Program-made: the position numbers and the translations under genes | The notes under the pieces: model-generated | What the model was told of the DNA's origin: nothing | The model's input: only the letters and a program-made list of their open reading frames with translations | Databases searched by the model: none | Part shown: piece after piece, positions 1 to 8,551 of the stretch | How positions within the stretch are numbered: the first letter of the stretch is position 1 | How the letters are laid out: every line of letters begins with the position of its first letter | From: Idiomarinaceae bacterium | GTDB lineage: Bacteria; Pseudomonadota; Gammaproteobacteria; Enterobacterales; Alteromonadaceae | Reading direction: 5' to 3' | Length of the DNA stretch: 46,665 nt | NCBI GenBank assembly: GCA_002685255.1 | Contig: NYWU01000022.1 | Span: 1-46,665 of the forward strand

Positions 1-5
1 AGAGT

Positions 6-90
6 TGGTGCGGACGGAGAGACTTGAACTCTCACGCCGTGAGGCACTGGAACCTAAATCCAGCGTGTCTACCAATTCCACCACGTCCGC
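6..90 (-). tRNA. leuW: tRNA-Leu (anticodon TAG)
   Basis: Read on the minus strand, this 85-nt segment folds as a class II tRNA with a long variable arm. The acceptor arms are GCGGACG (84-90) and CGTCCGC (10-16), with discriminator A and an encoded CCA at 6-8. The anticodon loop TTTAGGT gives TAG, so it reads leucine CUN codons. It lies 13 nt downstream of a tRNA-Met gene and shares its promoter. The Met-Leu(UAG) order matches the start of the E. coli metT-leuW-gln cluster, so further tRNA-Gln genes may lie beyond the left edge; that is inference. Confidence 0.97.
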
Positions 91-103
91 ACATTTTTAA
101 GAT

Positions 104-180
104 TGGTGGCTACGGCGGGATTCGAACCTGCGACCCCAGCATTATGAGTGCTGTGCTCTAACCAGCTGAGCTACGTAGCC
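104..180 (-). tRNA. metT: tRNA-Met (elongator, anticodon CAT)
   Basis: On the minus strand this is a 77-nt cloverleaf with acceptor arms GGCTACG (174-180) and CGTAGCC (108-114), a GGTTCGAATCC T-arm, anticodon loop CTCATAA (CAT) and encoded CCA at 104-106. The acceptor begins with a paired G rather than the mismatched C1 of initiator tRNA, and the overall sequence resembles E. coli metT, so it is the elongator. It is the first gene of a cotranscribed Met-Leu pair. Confidence 0.96.
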
Positions 181-218
181 TAATCTTTGTGTTGCGCCTC
201 TCTGTGAGTGCGGCGCGT

Positions 219-247
219 ATTATGCAAATCGCTTGGCTTACCGTCAA
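219..247 (-). promoter_or_regulatory. sigma70 promoter of the tRNA operon
   Basis: On the minus strand TTGACG (242-247) and CATAAT (219-224) are separated by exactly 17 nt, about 40 nt upstream of tRNA-Met. The stretch just after the -10 is GC-rich (ACGCGCCGC), the discriminator type associated with stringent control of stable RNA promoters. The rest of 181-343 contains AT-rich sequence with no gene I can support. Confidence 0.85.
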
Positions 248-343
248 CCTCTTTTTAAGAAAAAATCACTTAATTTGGTTTGATTGGTTAAAAAAACACT
301 GATTCGATTGAAAACTGAACGGAAGAGCCACAAAAACACCCAT

Positions 344-1006
344 TTACCATGGTAACTCTTCACCATTACTATGGAAGAAACTGCCTGAAGTTTCTATCGT
401 AAGCTCATCAATCCGTTGCATGAGTCGCTCAGCTGCCGTTGCTGGCGAAATATCACCTCGCCCACCGACCATTTCCGTTTGTACATAGCCTGGATGCAAT
501 AGTACAACGGCTATTGCTTTATCTTTTAGATCGATGGCTAAAGATTTACCTGCGGCATTGAGCGCTGCTTTTGACATTCGATAGCCATAACGACTGCCCG
601 AACCATTATCATCAATAGAGCCCATCCGACTCGTAATCAGTGCGACTTTACTACCGCCCTCAAGGTTACCTAGCAGCGTTTCCGTCACTCGCAGGGGCGC
701 GATGGCGTTGACTTCATACTGCGCACGCAACATACGTGAATCGAGTTCACCGAGCTCATCATGGTTAAGGAGCCCTGCATTATTAATCAATATATCGACG
801 CGCGTACCGCCGAGACTTTCTTTCATACGCATGAGATCGGAGGTTTTGGTGACGTCAATCCCTTCAATGATGTCGACATCGAGTTCGATAAGTTGTTTTG
901 AGTTATTACGGCATACAGCGGTAACGGAGTAGCCGGCCTCTGAATATTGCTTTGCTAACTCAAAACCGATGCCACGATTAGCACCGGTAATGATGACATT
1001 CGACAT
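344..1006 (-). CDS. short-chain dehydrogenase/reductase (CsgA/C-factor-like)
   Basis: A 220-residue classical SDR, presumably a cytoplasmic NAD(P)-dependent oxidoreductase. The Rossmann motif TGANRGIG sits at 7-14, the structural NNAG at 75-78, and the catalytic Tyr-x3-Lys is Y142/K146, preceded by the serine region ITSRMGS. The length is normal for a single-domain SDR. The NNAG context and the SRMGS segment resemble the C-factor/CsgA-like group, whose substrates are mostly unknown; no substrate can be assigned here. It starts 11 nt downstream of fumC on the same strand, so the two are probably cotranscribed. The start is an ATG at 1004-1006. Confidence 0.85.
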   Translation of the reverse strand: MSNVIITGANRGIGFELAKQYSEAGYSVTAVCRNNSKQLIELDVDIIEGIDVTKTSDLMRMKESLGGTRVDILINNAGLLNHDELGELDSRMLRAQYEVNAIAPLRVTETLLGNLEGGSKVALITSRMGSIDDNGSGSRYGYRMSKAALNAAGKSLAIDLKDKAIAVVLLHPGYVQTEMVGGRGDISPATAAERLMQRIDELTIETSGSFFHSNGEELPW

Positions 1007-1017
1007 AATAAAATCCT

Positions 1018-2391
1018 TCAGTCAGATTGTGTTAAATCTTTCGGGTCAAGTAATTTAGCGAGCTGCTCGCGATCCATGTCTGTCATTTCTTCGGCGACGT
1101 CGATGATTGGACGTTTCTCTTTATATGCGCGTTTGGCAATATCGGCTGCTTTGCTATAACCGATCACTGGATTTAACGCGGTCACTAAAATAGGATTTTT
1201 GGCTAATGCTTTTTCGAGATTCTCGTGGTTCACCTCGAACCCCGCCACCGCTTTATCAGCTAAGACGTGGCAGCTCTGCGTGAGCAGTCCAAGTGACTGC
1301 ATTAAGTTGTATCCTATTACGGGTAACATGACATTGAGTTGGAAATTACCTTGTTGTGCAGCAGTCGTGATGGTGGTGTGGTGCCCATTGACCTGCGCTG
1401 CAACCATGGCGACTGCTTCAGGTATGACGGGGTTTACTTTGCCGGGCATAATGCTGCTGCCAGGCTGCAAGGGGGTCAGCTGAATTTCGCCTAAACCTGC
1501 TAGAGGTCCGCTGTTCATCCAGCGTAAATCATTACTTATTTTTAGTAGCGTGGTTGCGAGGGTATTTAATTGGCCATGCAACTGTACATTGAGCTCTTGT
1601 CCGGCAATGCCACTAAAGGGATTACGCGATGCTTTAAAAGCAATCCCAGTTTGCTCGCTGAGCGATTGCGCAAATAAATCGGCAAACTGCTCAGGCGCGT
1701 TAATGCCAGTACCAATCGCTGTCCCCCCTTGTGGCAGTACTTGCGAGTGTTCACACAACTGCGGAAGTTGTTGAGCCGTTAATTCGAGCTGGCCAGCCCA
1801 CGCATTCAACTCCTGAGCCATCGTCAGTGGCATCGCATCCATTAAATGGGTACGCCCCGTCTTTACCACATCACGTAGTTCAACCGCTTTTTTTCTAATG
1901 GTGTCTATCAGGTGCTTAAGCGCGGGTTGCAGTCGTTGTTCGACAGCCATCACGCTGGCAATTTGAATCGCTGTTGGAATCGTATCGTTGCTCGATTGGC
2001 TCCGATTGACATCATCATTCGGATGTACATCAACGCCTTGTTGTTGTGCAATGTGGGCAATGACTTCATTCACATTCATATTCGAACTCGTGCCTGACCC
2101 AGTTTGAAAGACATCAATCGGGAACTGGTCGGCGTGCTGACCATCAATAATTTGCTGAGCGGCCGCTTGAATGGCAGCGGCTTTGTCTTCATCGAGGTCA
2201 GCACACTGTTGATTAGCCGCCGCCGCAGACCACTTAATGCGGGCGATGGCTTTGATGAGTTCAGTTGGAAGTGTGAGTCCACTGATGGGGAAATTATTAA
2301 CCGCACGTTGTGTTTGGGCACCGTAGAGAGCGCTTTTGGGGACCTCTACTTGTCCCATACTATCTGCTTCAGTCCGTGTCTCGTGACTCAT
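1018..2391 (-). CDS. fumC: class II fumarate hydratase
   Basis: Fumarase C, 457 residues, interconverting fumarate and malate in the TCA cycle in the cytoplasm as a tetramer without an iron-sulfur cluster. The fumarase/aspartase signature GSSIMPGKVNP is intact, as is the TGSGTSSNMNVNE segment. The length is close to E. coli FumC (467). An AGGAG ribosome-binding site lies at 2401-2405 upstream of the ATG. The C-terminal segment with the helical tail typical of the family is complete. The SDR gene follows after 11 nt. No convincing promoter was identified in the 152-nt gap to the divergent cupredoxin gene. Confidence 0.96.
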   Translation of the reverse strand: MSHETRTEADSMGQVEVPKSALYGAQTQRAVNNFPISGLTLPTELIKAIARIKWSAAAANQQCADLDEDKAAAIQAAAQQIIDGQHADQFPIDVFQTGSGTSSNMNVNEVIAHIAQQQGVDVHPNDDVNRSQSSNDTIPTAIQIASVMAVEQRLQPALKHLIDTIRKKAVELRDVVKTGRTHLMDAMPLTMAQELNAWAGQLELTAQQLPQLCEHSQVLPQGGTAIGTGINAPEQFADLFAQSLSEQTGIAFKASRNPFSGIAGQELNVQLHGQLNTLATTLLKISNDLRWMNSGPLAGLGEIQLTPLQPGSSIMPGKVNPVIPEAVAMVAAQVNGHHTTITTAAQQGNFQLNVMLPVIGYNLMQSLGLLTQSCHVLADKAVAGFEVNHENLEKALAKNPILVTALNPVIGYSKAADIAKRAYKEKRPIIDVAEEMTDMDREQLAKLLDPKDLTQSD

Positions 2392-2543
2392 AATTCATTG
2401 CTCCTAAGCCAAAGAATTTGGTTAATTTGAAATACGGACTTACACTGCTAAAGATCAGTACTAAAAACTAGAGACTTGTATTAAGCTAGCAATCTGAGCA
2501 TTTGCTCTATATTGCTTTTAACTTCTTAATGATAAGGCGACCC

Positions 2544-3215
2544 ATGATAAAAAAGATAGCACTCAGCCTGCTTATCATCGCATTTTCTGTGGCTTCATCG
2601 GCGAATGCACAAACCTTTCGAATTTTAGACAAAAACGGTAATCCTATTAAAAGTGCCGTTGTGTTGATCAATAAGGCTGCGTTAGTGGGGGCCCATGTTG
2701 TACAAGACGATGTCGTCATTGACCAAGTCGATAAACAGTTCGTGCCCAAGGTCTCTTCAATTCAGCAAGGCAGTACGGTCGTCTTTCCGAATAGTGATAA
2801 TATTCGCCACCACGTTTACTCTTTTTCGGAAGCAAAACCGTTTGAATTAAAACTGTACTCTGATCAAGAGCGCCCTAAAGTAACCTTTGACAAACCCGGT
2901 GTGGTTACTCTTGGCTGTAACATTCATGACGGTATGATCGGCTACGTTGTGATTAATGACGCGCTACAAGGGTTCGTGACAGACGCGTCTGGGCACGTCA
3001 GTATTGACATCAATAATGCGGTCAGTGAACAGTCGCAAGCGATAACACTGCGTGTTTGGCATCCTTGGATGGGTGATAATCTTGATGCTGCCGAGTTGAT
3101 TGAACTCAGGCTTCCAACGCAAGAAAGCGATATAATGTTAGATGTGGCGCCACCAGCGCAAGAAAAAGAAAAAAAATCGCGATTAGAAAAACGCTTTAAT
3201 CGCTTAGGAGCTTGA
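2544..3215 (+). CDS. secreted cupredoxin-like protein (methylamine-utilization-like)
   Basis: A 223-residue exported protein. Residues 1-22 are a signal peptide ending ANA|Q. The rest contains a cupredoxin fold with a full set of type 1 copper ligands: His in NIRHHVYSF (H89/H90), then C125, H128 and M131 in GCNIHDGM. A carboxypeptidase-regulatory-like beta segment follows, then a charged Lys/Glu/Arg tail (206-220). Proteins of this type are often named methylamine utilization protein or plastocyanin, without a demonstrated role. I chose ATG 2544 over an upstream in-frame TTG because it follows an AAGG site and begins the signal peptide. Its TGA overlaps the ATG of the GGDEF-EAL gene, implying translational coupling. 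Confidence 0.82.
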   Translation: MIKKIALSLLIIAFSVASSANAQTFRILDKNGNPIKSAVVLINKAALVGAHVVQDDVVIDQVDKQFVPKVSSIQQGSTVVFPNSDNIRHHVYSFSEAKPFELKLYSDQERPKVTFDKPGVVTLGCNIHDGMIGYVVINDALQGFVTDASGHVSIDINNAVSEQSQAITLRVWHPWMGDNLDAAELIELRLPTQESDIMLDVAPPAQEKEKKSRLEKRFNRLGA

Positions 3216-5494
3216 TGTTTAAACAGTTTAAAGTTCGACTTGCGGTCATTTTTGGCATTCTCATTGCGGTAGCATTGTGTGGTGCCGTACTGGCCGTTTT
3301 ACTTACCACATCAAATCAGGTCGAACGCACCCTACAACGTGAGTTAACGGTCAGTGAACGGGTCTTCCGCGAGTTAATGGATGGTCGAGCTGAGCAGCTG
3401 CGCCGCGCTGCCGAAGTGCTGACTGATGACTTTGGCTTTAAACGCGCGGTTGCTAGCGAAGATCGCGACACCATCGTGTCTGCGCTAATTAACCATGGTG
3501 AGCGCATCGGCACCGATCTCATTGCACTGCAGACACCTAGTGGGGAAGAAATAGCTTCAACACATGACTTGAACTTACAGCAATTAGTAAGCGGTGAGCA
3601 GGGGGGAAAGGCCTTGCTTGTGTCAGAAGGGCAACTATATCAAGTGGTAACCGTGCCCGTTACAGCACCCAACCTTATTGCGTGGGCGACGCTCGGTTTC
3701 GAGGTAAATAATAAACTTACCGAGCAGCTCAAAGAGTTAGCGAACGCAGATATTACATTATGGCTGGAGCAACAGAGCCAGCTGTTGGCTTCAAGCCTAC
3801 CTTCCGAGCTTCGTGAGGGGTTTGCACAGGCGTTATCGTCCGAACAGCAAATTTACGATAACTGGGTTCAACAAAGCGGTTTGGCGCTCCAAGAGAGTAT
3901 ACTCAATACGGTTGGGGGGAATGTGGTGCACGTTTCTTTGACCACCTCCCGCGCTGAAGCCATGCGGCAGTTTGATGAGTTACTTGTACAAATTTTATTA
4001 ATCGGAGCCATTGCGCTCGCTATTACGTTAATTGTTGCACTATTTGTCGCGAAGACTATTTCTACGCCAGTAGCGCTGTTATCTGAGGCGGCCAGTAAGC
4101 TCAAATCCGGTGACTATTCACCGACTAACTTGCAGTCACGTAAAGATGAGTTCGGTCAGTTGGCTGATACGTTTGAGTCGATGCGTTCTGCTATCGCTTT
4201 GCGTGAGCGTAAAGTCCGTTTCCAAGCCACGCATGACCAGTTAACTGAGCTGCCTAATCGGCGTGAGTTGCAACGGCTATTGAGTCAAAAACTCGGTGAC
4301 ACAACGTCGTCGGGCTGGTTCATCCTCATTAACATCCGCAACTTTCGTCGTTTAAATGATAGTGTCGGTCAACGCATGGGCGATGAAGTGTTAAAACAAA
4401 TTGCCGAGCGACTATTAATGGATGGTCAACAAAGTCATTTATTAGCCCGCTTTGGTGGCGATGAGTTTGCCTTAGTGACGGCAACGGCGACTGAGTCCGA
4501 AGTAGCCCATCAATTGAGACAACTGAGTGCTCGACTCGACAAGCCCTTTTTAGTAGGCGGTAGCCAGTTTGAACTTAAATTCAACTGTGGGGCAGTACAA
4601 TTCCCCAATCAAGCGACTGAGTTGGATAGCCTCATCCGTCGTGCCCAAGTTTCGGTTAAACATGCTAAAGAAAACAATCAGTTTAATGCATTTTATCAAG
4701 AAGGGTTTGATGAAGCGCACTTACGTCGGCTTGCGATCGTCGAGCAACTACCTAAAGCGATTGCGCAAGGCGGTTTTAATCTCGTTGCGCAACCTAAAGT
4801 GTCAGCGATTAACGGACGCACCGTCGCGGCGGAGATGCTCATCCGTTGGCAAGATGAGGAACTCGGCTGGGTCGGTCCGGATGAATTTATTCCGCTGGCG
4901 GAGCAGTCGGGCATGATTACTGAAATAACCCATTGGGTTGTGGATCAGGCCGAGCAATGGGTGAATCAATTACGAGCATCTCAGGATGATATTAAGCTGA
5001 GTATTAATATTTCAGCGGTCGACTTAGTCAATGACAAACTCGCTAATGACTTAGTCGCGCTCAGTCAACGCAATATGCAACGCTATTTGATATTGGAAGT
5101 CACCGAAAGTGCGTTGATGAATGAACCTGAAAAATCCATTGCATGCCTGCAAATGCTTAGCGAATTAGGTTACGAGATATCGATTGATGACTATGGTACG
5201 GGCTATTCTTCGCTTTCTCAGATACGCCGTTTACCCATTAATGAGTTAAAGATTGATAGGGCTTTTATCCAACATTTAATGGCTCAACCTGAAGATCAGT
5301 CCATTGTTCGTTCGACCATTCAACTCGCCCACGAACTAAACTTACGCGTTGTAGCAGAAGGGGTTGAAGATGAAGCCAGCTGGCATTGGCTAGCCGCGCA
5401 CCAGTGCGACGTTCTACAAGGTTATTATTTTAGTAAGCCGATCTCGTTTGACGAATTACATTTACGACTATTGAAGGAAAAAGAGCATGCCTAA
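3215..5494 (+). CDS. membrane GGDEF-EAL c-di-GMP protein with periplasmic sensor and HAMP
   Basis: This protein of 759 residues has a TM helix at about 10-30, a roughly 225-residue periplasmic sensor region (Cache-like, by architecture only), TM2 at about 256-279, HAMP at about 280-332, GGDEF at about 340-495 and EAL at about 505-755. GGDEF itself is present (414-418), but the residue matching the first metal-binding Asp is N373 and the RxxD inhibitory site is missing, so cyclase activity is doubtful. The EAL signature reads E540-M-L; the other catalytic landmarks (SINIS, LEVTES, IDDYGTG, LKIDR, AEGVE, QGY) are intact, so phosphodiesterase activity is likely. The start ATG overlaps the cupredoxin stop (TGATG). 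Its periplasmic domain could read the cupredoxin or globin; that is inference. Confidence 0.88.
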   Translation: MFKQFKVRLAVIFGILIAVALCGAVLAVLLTTSNQVERTLQRELTVSERVFRELMDGRAEQLRRAAEVLTDDFGFKRAVASEDRDTIVSALINHGERIGTDLIALQTPSGEEIASTHDLNLQQLVSGEQGGKALLVSEGQLYQVVTVPVTAPNLIAWATLGFEVNNKLTEQLKELANADITLWLEQQSQLLASSLPSELREGFAQALSSEQQIYDNWVQQSGLALQESILNTVGGNVVHVSLTTSRAEAMRQFDELLVQILLIGAIALAITLIVALFVAKTISTPVALLSEAASKLKSGDYSPTNLQSRKDEFGQLADTFESMRSAIALRERKVRFQATHDQLTELPNRRELQRLLSQKLGDTTSSGWFILINIRNFRRLNDSVGQRMGDEVLKQIAERLLMDGQQSHLLARFGGDEFALVTATATESEVAHQLRQLSARLDKPFLVGGSQFELKFNCGAVQFPNQATELDSLIRRAQVSVKHAKENNQFNAFYQEGFDEAHLRRLAIVEQLPKAIAQGGFNLVAQPKVSAINGRTVAAEMLIRWQDEELGWVGPDEFIPLAEQSGMITEITHWVVDQAEQWVNQLRASQDDIKLSINISAVDLVNDKLANDLVALSQRNMQRYLILEVTESALMNEPEKSIACLQMLSELGYEISIDDYGTGYSSLSQIRRLPINELKIDRAFIQHLMAQPEDQSIVRSTIQLAHELNLRVVAEGVEDEASWHWLAAHQCDVLQGYYFSKPISFDELHLRLLKEKEHA

Positions 5495-6344
5495 ACGCAT
5501 TTTTTATGGCTTATCCGTACTCTTGCTGAGTGCCGTTCAGCCTGCACTAGCGCAACAATTTGAATCACCGGGATCGCGTTTATTGGCAACCGGCGGCGCG
5601 AGCACGATAGAGGGGAGTGGCGGCGGTGGTATCGTGCCATGGGCAACCCTCAGCAGTTACGCTGATGAAGGTGAGTGGGGCGCGACTGTACAGATGACGG
5701 AAGTACAAGTTGATGATTTTAGTTTAAGTGTGCAAGGCGCTAGCTTTAACTGGAATAACCGAGTTGAAGTTTCCTATGCACGCCAACAGTTCGACTTAGA
5801 AACCATCGGTGGCGAACTTGAGCAATCTGTTTGGGGCGTTAAAGCCCGACTCAGTGGTGACTTGGTGTATGGTGCTATGCCGCAAGTGAGTGCAGGCATC
5901 CAACACAAAAGAAATCAGACTTTTGCCTTACCTCAGGCGGTGGGTGCAACCGACGACTCTTCAATGGATTACTATGTGAGTGCCGCAAAAGCTTGGCTTG
6001 CGGGGCCGTTTTCACGTACCTGGGTGGCCAATGTGACGCTGCGTAATACAGAAGCGAATCAACTTGGGTTACTTGGCTTCGGTGGTGATAAACGGAATAG
6101 CCGCGAATGGGTGGGCGAAGCTTCTGTAGCCGTCTTTCTCGACCGCTATTGGGCGGTCGGTGTTGAGTACCGTCAAAAGCCGGATTTACTGAGCTTTGCT
6201 AAAGAAGATGATTGGAAGGATGTCTTCGTCGCTTACTTTCCCTCGAAGCACGTGTCCTTGGTGGGCGCATACGCAGATTTGGGGTCTATCGCAGGATTAG
6301 CGTCACAAACCGGTTGGTACCTCTCGGTTCAGGCAAGCTTTTAA
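5487..6344 (+). CDS. DUF3034-like outer-membrane beta-barrel protein
   Basis: A 285-residue exported protein with signal peptide 1-22 (ALA|Q), a Gly-rich N-terminus (GEGSGGGG-like segment near 40-48) and alternating amphipathic beta strands ending in an aromatic C-terminal residue (VQASF), as expected for a BamA-recognised barrel. The GWYLSVQ ending and overall pattern resemble DUF3034, a family without a known function. It overlaps the end of the GGDEF-EAL gene by 8 nt and is followed after 9 nt by the globin gene, so all four genes form one operon. It may be a channel or a structural partner of the periplasmic copper protein; nothing in the sequence decides this. Confidence 0.75.
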   Translation: MPKRIFYGLSVLLLSAVQPALAQQFESPGSRLLATGGASTIEGSGGGGIVPWATLSSYADEGEWGATVQMTEVQVDDFSLSVQGASFNWNNRVEVSYARQQFDLETIGGELEQSVWGVKARLSGDLVYGAMPQVSAGIQHKRNQTFALPQAVGATDDSSMDYYVSAAKAWLAGPFSRTWVANVTLRNTEANQLGLLGFGGDKRNSREWVGEASVAVFLDRYWAVGVEYRQKPDLLSFAKEDDWKDVFVAYFPSKHVSLVGAYADLGSIAGLASQTGWYLSVQASF

Positions 6345-6353
6345 GGAGTTCAC

Positions 6354-6776
6354 ATGAAAATTGGATTGAGTGCAGTATTGTTGTTGCTAGGTAGTATGAT
6401 ATCTGGGGCGGTTCAGGCGCAATCGTCAGAGCTATATCAACAGTTAGGCGAACGAAGCGGCATCGAAACTATCGTTGAAGAAATGCTACTTGGAGTAGCT
6501 GATGATGAGCGTATTGCGCATTATTTTGCTGACGTTGATATTCTACGCCTGCATAAACTGATCAGCGAGCAAGTGTGCAATGTCAGTGGCGGTCCATGTG
6601 AGTATACTGGTGAGAGTATGGCCGTTTCACATAATAACTTGGGGATTAATAATGCTGACTTTAATGCGTTAGTAGAGCATTTAATTGCCGCCATGGAACA
6701 GGAAAATGTCCCTGTATCGGCGCAAAATAAGTTGCTCGCATTACTGGCACCGATGCACCAAGATATTGTGGAATAG
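6354..6776 (+). CDS. exported group I truncated haemoglobin
   Basis: A 140-residue protein with signal peptide 1-22 (VQAQ) followed by a truncated globin: LYQQLGERSGIETIVEE matches the start of TrHbN proteins, SGGPCEYTG is the E/F-region signature, and H93 in SHNNLGI is the proximal haem ligand. The C-terminal helices end LLALLAPMHQDIVE, complete for the family. Most truncated haemoglobins are cytoplasmic; here a signal peptide places it in the periplasm, where it could bind O2 or NO. It is the last gene of the cupredoxin operon, with a GGAG site (6343-6346) before the ATG, and a terminator follows within 25 nt. Confidence 0.85.
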   Translation: MKIGLSAVLLLLGSMISGAVQAQSSELYQQLGERSGIETIVEEMLLGVADDERIAHYFADVDILRLHKLISEQVCNVSGGPCEYTGESMAVSHNNLGINNADFNALVEHLIAAMEQENVPVSAQNKLLALLAPMHQDIVE

Positions 6777-6796
6777 TGAGACATTGAGTTAAGCAT

Positions 6797-6827
6797 AAAA
6801 AACCGGCAATGAATGCCGGTTTTTTTG
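6797..6827. terminator. bidirectional rho-independent terminator
   Basis: AACCGGCA (6801-6808) pairs perfectly with TGCCGGTT (6814-6821) around a 5-nt loop. A run of T follows on the plus strand and a run of A precedes it, which becomes a U-tract on the minus strand. It therefore ends both the cupredoxin-globin operon and the converging ychF transcript. Confidence 0.9.
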
Positions 6828-6839
6828 TCTTAGAAAGAT

Positions 6840-7931
6840 TTATACGTTAAAGCGGAAGTGAATGACATCACCATCTTTAACGATATATTCTTTACCTTCA
6901 AGACGCCATTTACCGGCATCTTTGGCACCTTGCTCACCGTTATACTCAACGTAATCGTCGTAGCCGACTACTTCGGCGCGGATAAAGCCCTTTTCAAAGT
7001 CAGTATGAATGCGTCCCGCAGCTTGCGGCGCACTGGCACCAATTTTTACCGTCCACGCGCGGACTTCTTTAACACCCGCTGTGAAATAGGTTTGCAAATT
7101 AAGCAACTGGTAACCACCGCGAATCACACGATTGAGTCCGGGTTCTGCTTGGCCAAGCTCTTCTAAGAAGGCCGCTTTATCGTCGTCATCAAGTTCAGCA
7201 ATTTCCGATTCGATAGCGGCACATACGGGCACAACGACAGCGTTTTCTTTTGCTGCGATTTGACGCACGGTTTCTAGATGAGGGTTATTCTCAAAACCGT
7301 CTTCATTAACGTTAGCAATGTACATCGTTGGCTTAAGCGTTAATAAGTTGTATGAACGAATAACCGCTTTTTCGTCGTCTGTTAAGTTAACAGAACGCGC
7401 CATTTCGCCTTCATCTAACGCTGGCTTGAGCTTCTCTAATACGGCAATTTCTGCTTTCGCTTGTGCATCGCCGCCTTTAGCCTTTTTGCCCAGACGGTGA
7501 AGCGACTTATCCACCGAGTCTAAGTCTGCTAGAGCCAATTCAGTATTGATGGTGTCGATATCGTCAGCAGGATTAATGCCGCCGCTGACGTGTACAATAT
7601 TGTCGTCTTCGAAGCAACGCACGACGTGACCAATTGCATCGGTTTCGCGGATGTTGGCCAAGAACTGGTTACCGAGCCCTTCGCCTTTTGACGCGCCCTT
7701 AACTAAGCCTGCGATATCCACAAACTCCATCGTGGTGGGAATCACTTTCTGTGGGTTCACAATACTTTCGAGCACATCAAGACGTGGATCGGGAACCGCA
7801 ACAACACCAGTATTAGGTTCGATGGTACAGAAAGGAAAGTTAGCCGCTTCGATACCGGCTTTGGTCAAAGCATTAAATAACGTGGATTTTCCGACGTTTG
7901 GTAAACCAACAATACCACAGCGAAATCCCAT
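6840..7931 (-). CDS. ychF: redox-regulated ATPase YchF (OLA1/Obg family)
   Basis: A 363-residue OBG-family P-loop protein, the normal length. The G1 motif GLPNVGKST is at 9-17, G3 DIAG at 72-75, and the G4 position reads N207-x2-E210 (NVNE) rather than NKxD, the change that makes YchF prefer ATP. A TGS domain ends the protein ([11 protein letters not shown] region, [11 protein letters not shown]). In other bacteria YchF is a conserved ribosome-associated ATPase and negative regulator of oxidative stress response. It follows pth by 11 nt, the usual pth-ychF pairing. It ends at the bidirectional terminator. Confidence 0.97.
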   Translation of the reverse strand: MGFRCGIVGLPNVGKSTLFNALTKAGIEAANFPFCTIEPNTGVVAVPDPRLDVLESIVNPQKVIPTTMEFVDIAGLVKGASKGEGLGNQFLANIRETDAIGHVVRCFEDDNIVHVSGGINPADDIDTINTELALADLDSVDKSLHRLGKKAKGGDAQAKAEIAVLEKLKPALDEGEMARSVNLTDDEKAVIRSYNLLTLKPTMYIANVNEDGFENNPHLETVRQIAAKENAVVVPVCAAIESEIAELDDDDKAAFLEELGQAEPGLNRVIRGGYQLLNLQTYFTAGVKEVRAWTVKIGASAPQAAGRIHTDFEKGFIRAEVVGYDDYVEYNGEQGAKDAGKWRLEGKEYIVKDGDVIHFRFNV

Positions 7932-7942
7932 GAGATAAACCT

Positions 7943-8533
7943 CTATTTACTGGCACGAAAGCTGTGCAACTGCTGTAAAGCAGGGCCCCAACCTTCATCG
8001 ATTAAAATATCAATAGCACGACTGGCTTCATCGATACACTCGTCGAGGAGTGCGCGTTCGGGCGCGGATGGCTTACCCAATACAAACCCAGTCACTTGTG
8101 AGCGGTGTCCGGGGTGACCAATACCGACTCTTAAACGCATAAAGTCCTGAGTGCCCAGTTGGGCAATCGTATCTTTAATACCATTGTGACCGCCTGCGCC
8201 ACCACCACGTTTGAATTTTGCTACACCAGGCTCAAGATCAAGTTCATCGTAAGCGACGAGGATCTGTTCGGGCGCAATTTTGTAAAAGCGTGCCATTGCA
8301 GCAATTGAAAAGCCGCTTTTATTCATAAAGGTCTGTGGTAATACAATGCGGAGATCACGAGTGGCTGTTTGATGTCGACCAATCAATGCTTTCGTTTTTG
8401 TATCGGCAGTGAGGGTTACGCCGTGACGGCGGCAATAGGCCTCAACTAACCAAAAACCCGCGTTATGGCGGGTTTTTTCGTATTCGGGGCCTGGATTTCC
8501 CAGGCCCACAAGCAACTTAACGTCTGTTCCCAT
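7943..8533 (-). CDS. pth: peptidyl-tRNA hydrolase
   Basis: A 196-residue enzyme releasing peptides from prematurely dissociated peptidyl-tRNA in the cytoplasm. The N-terminal [16 protein letters not shown] carries N13 and the catalytic H23; the family segments [17 protein letters not shown] and [12 protein letters not shown] are intact. The length matches E. coli Pth (194). It lies between rplY (18 nt upstream) and ychF (11 nt downstream), a common gammaproteobacterial order. Confidence 0.97.
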   Translation of the reverse strand: MGTDVKLLVGLGNPGPEYEKTRHNAGFWLVEAYCRRHGVTLTADTKTKALIGRHQTATRDLRIVLPQTFMNKSGFSIAAMARFYKIAPEQILVAYDELDLEPGVAKFKRGGGAGGHNGIKDTIAQLGTQDFMRLRVGIGHPGHRSQVTGFVLGKPSAPERALLDECIDEASRAIDILIDEGWGPALQQLHSFRASK

Positions 8534-8551
8534 TGGGGGTACCTAACGCTA

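Noticed and set aside
4569-4916. A 115-codon plus-strand frame inside the GGDEF-EAL gene
   Set aside because: It lies entirely inside a well-supported gene in another frame, and its product is basic, low-complexity and without recognisable motifs.
3215-5494. Identity as CsrD, the degenerate GGDEF-EAL regulator of RNA turnover
   Set aside because: CsrD has HRSDF and ELM in place of the signatures; here GGDEF is intact, most EAL catalytic residues are present, and the operon context is unlike csrD.
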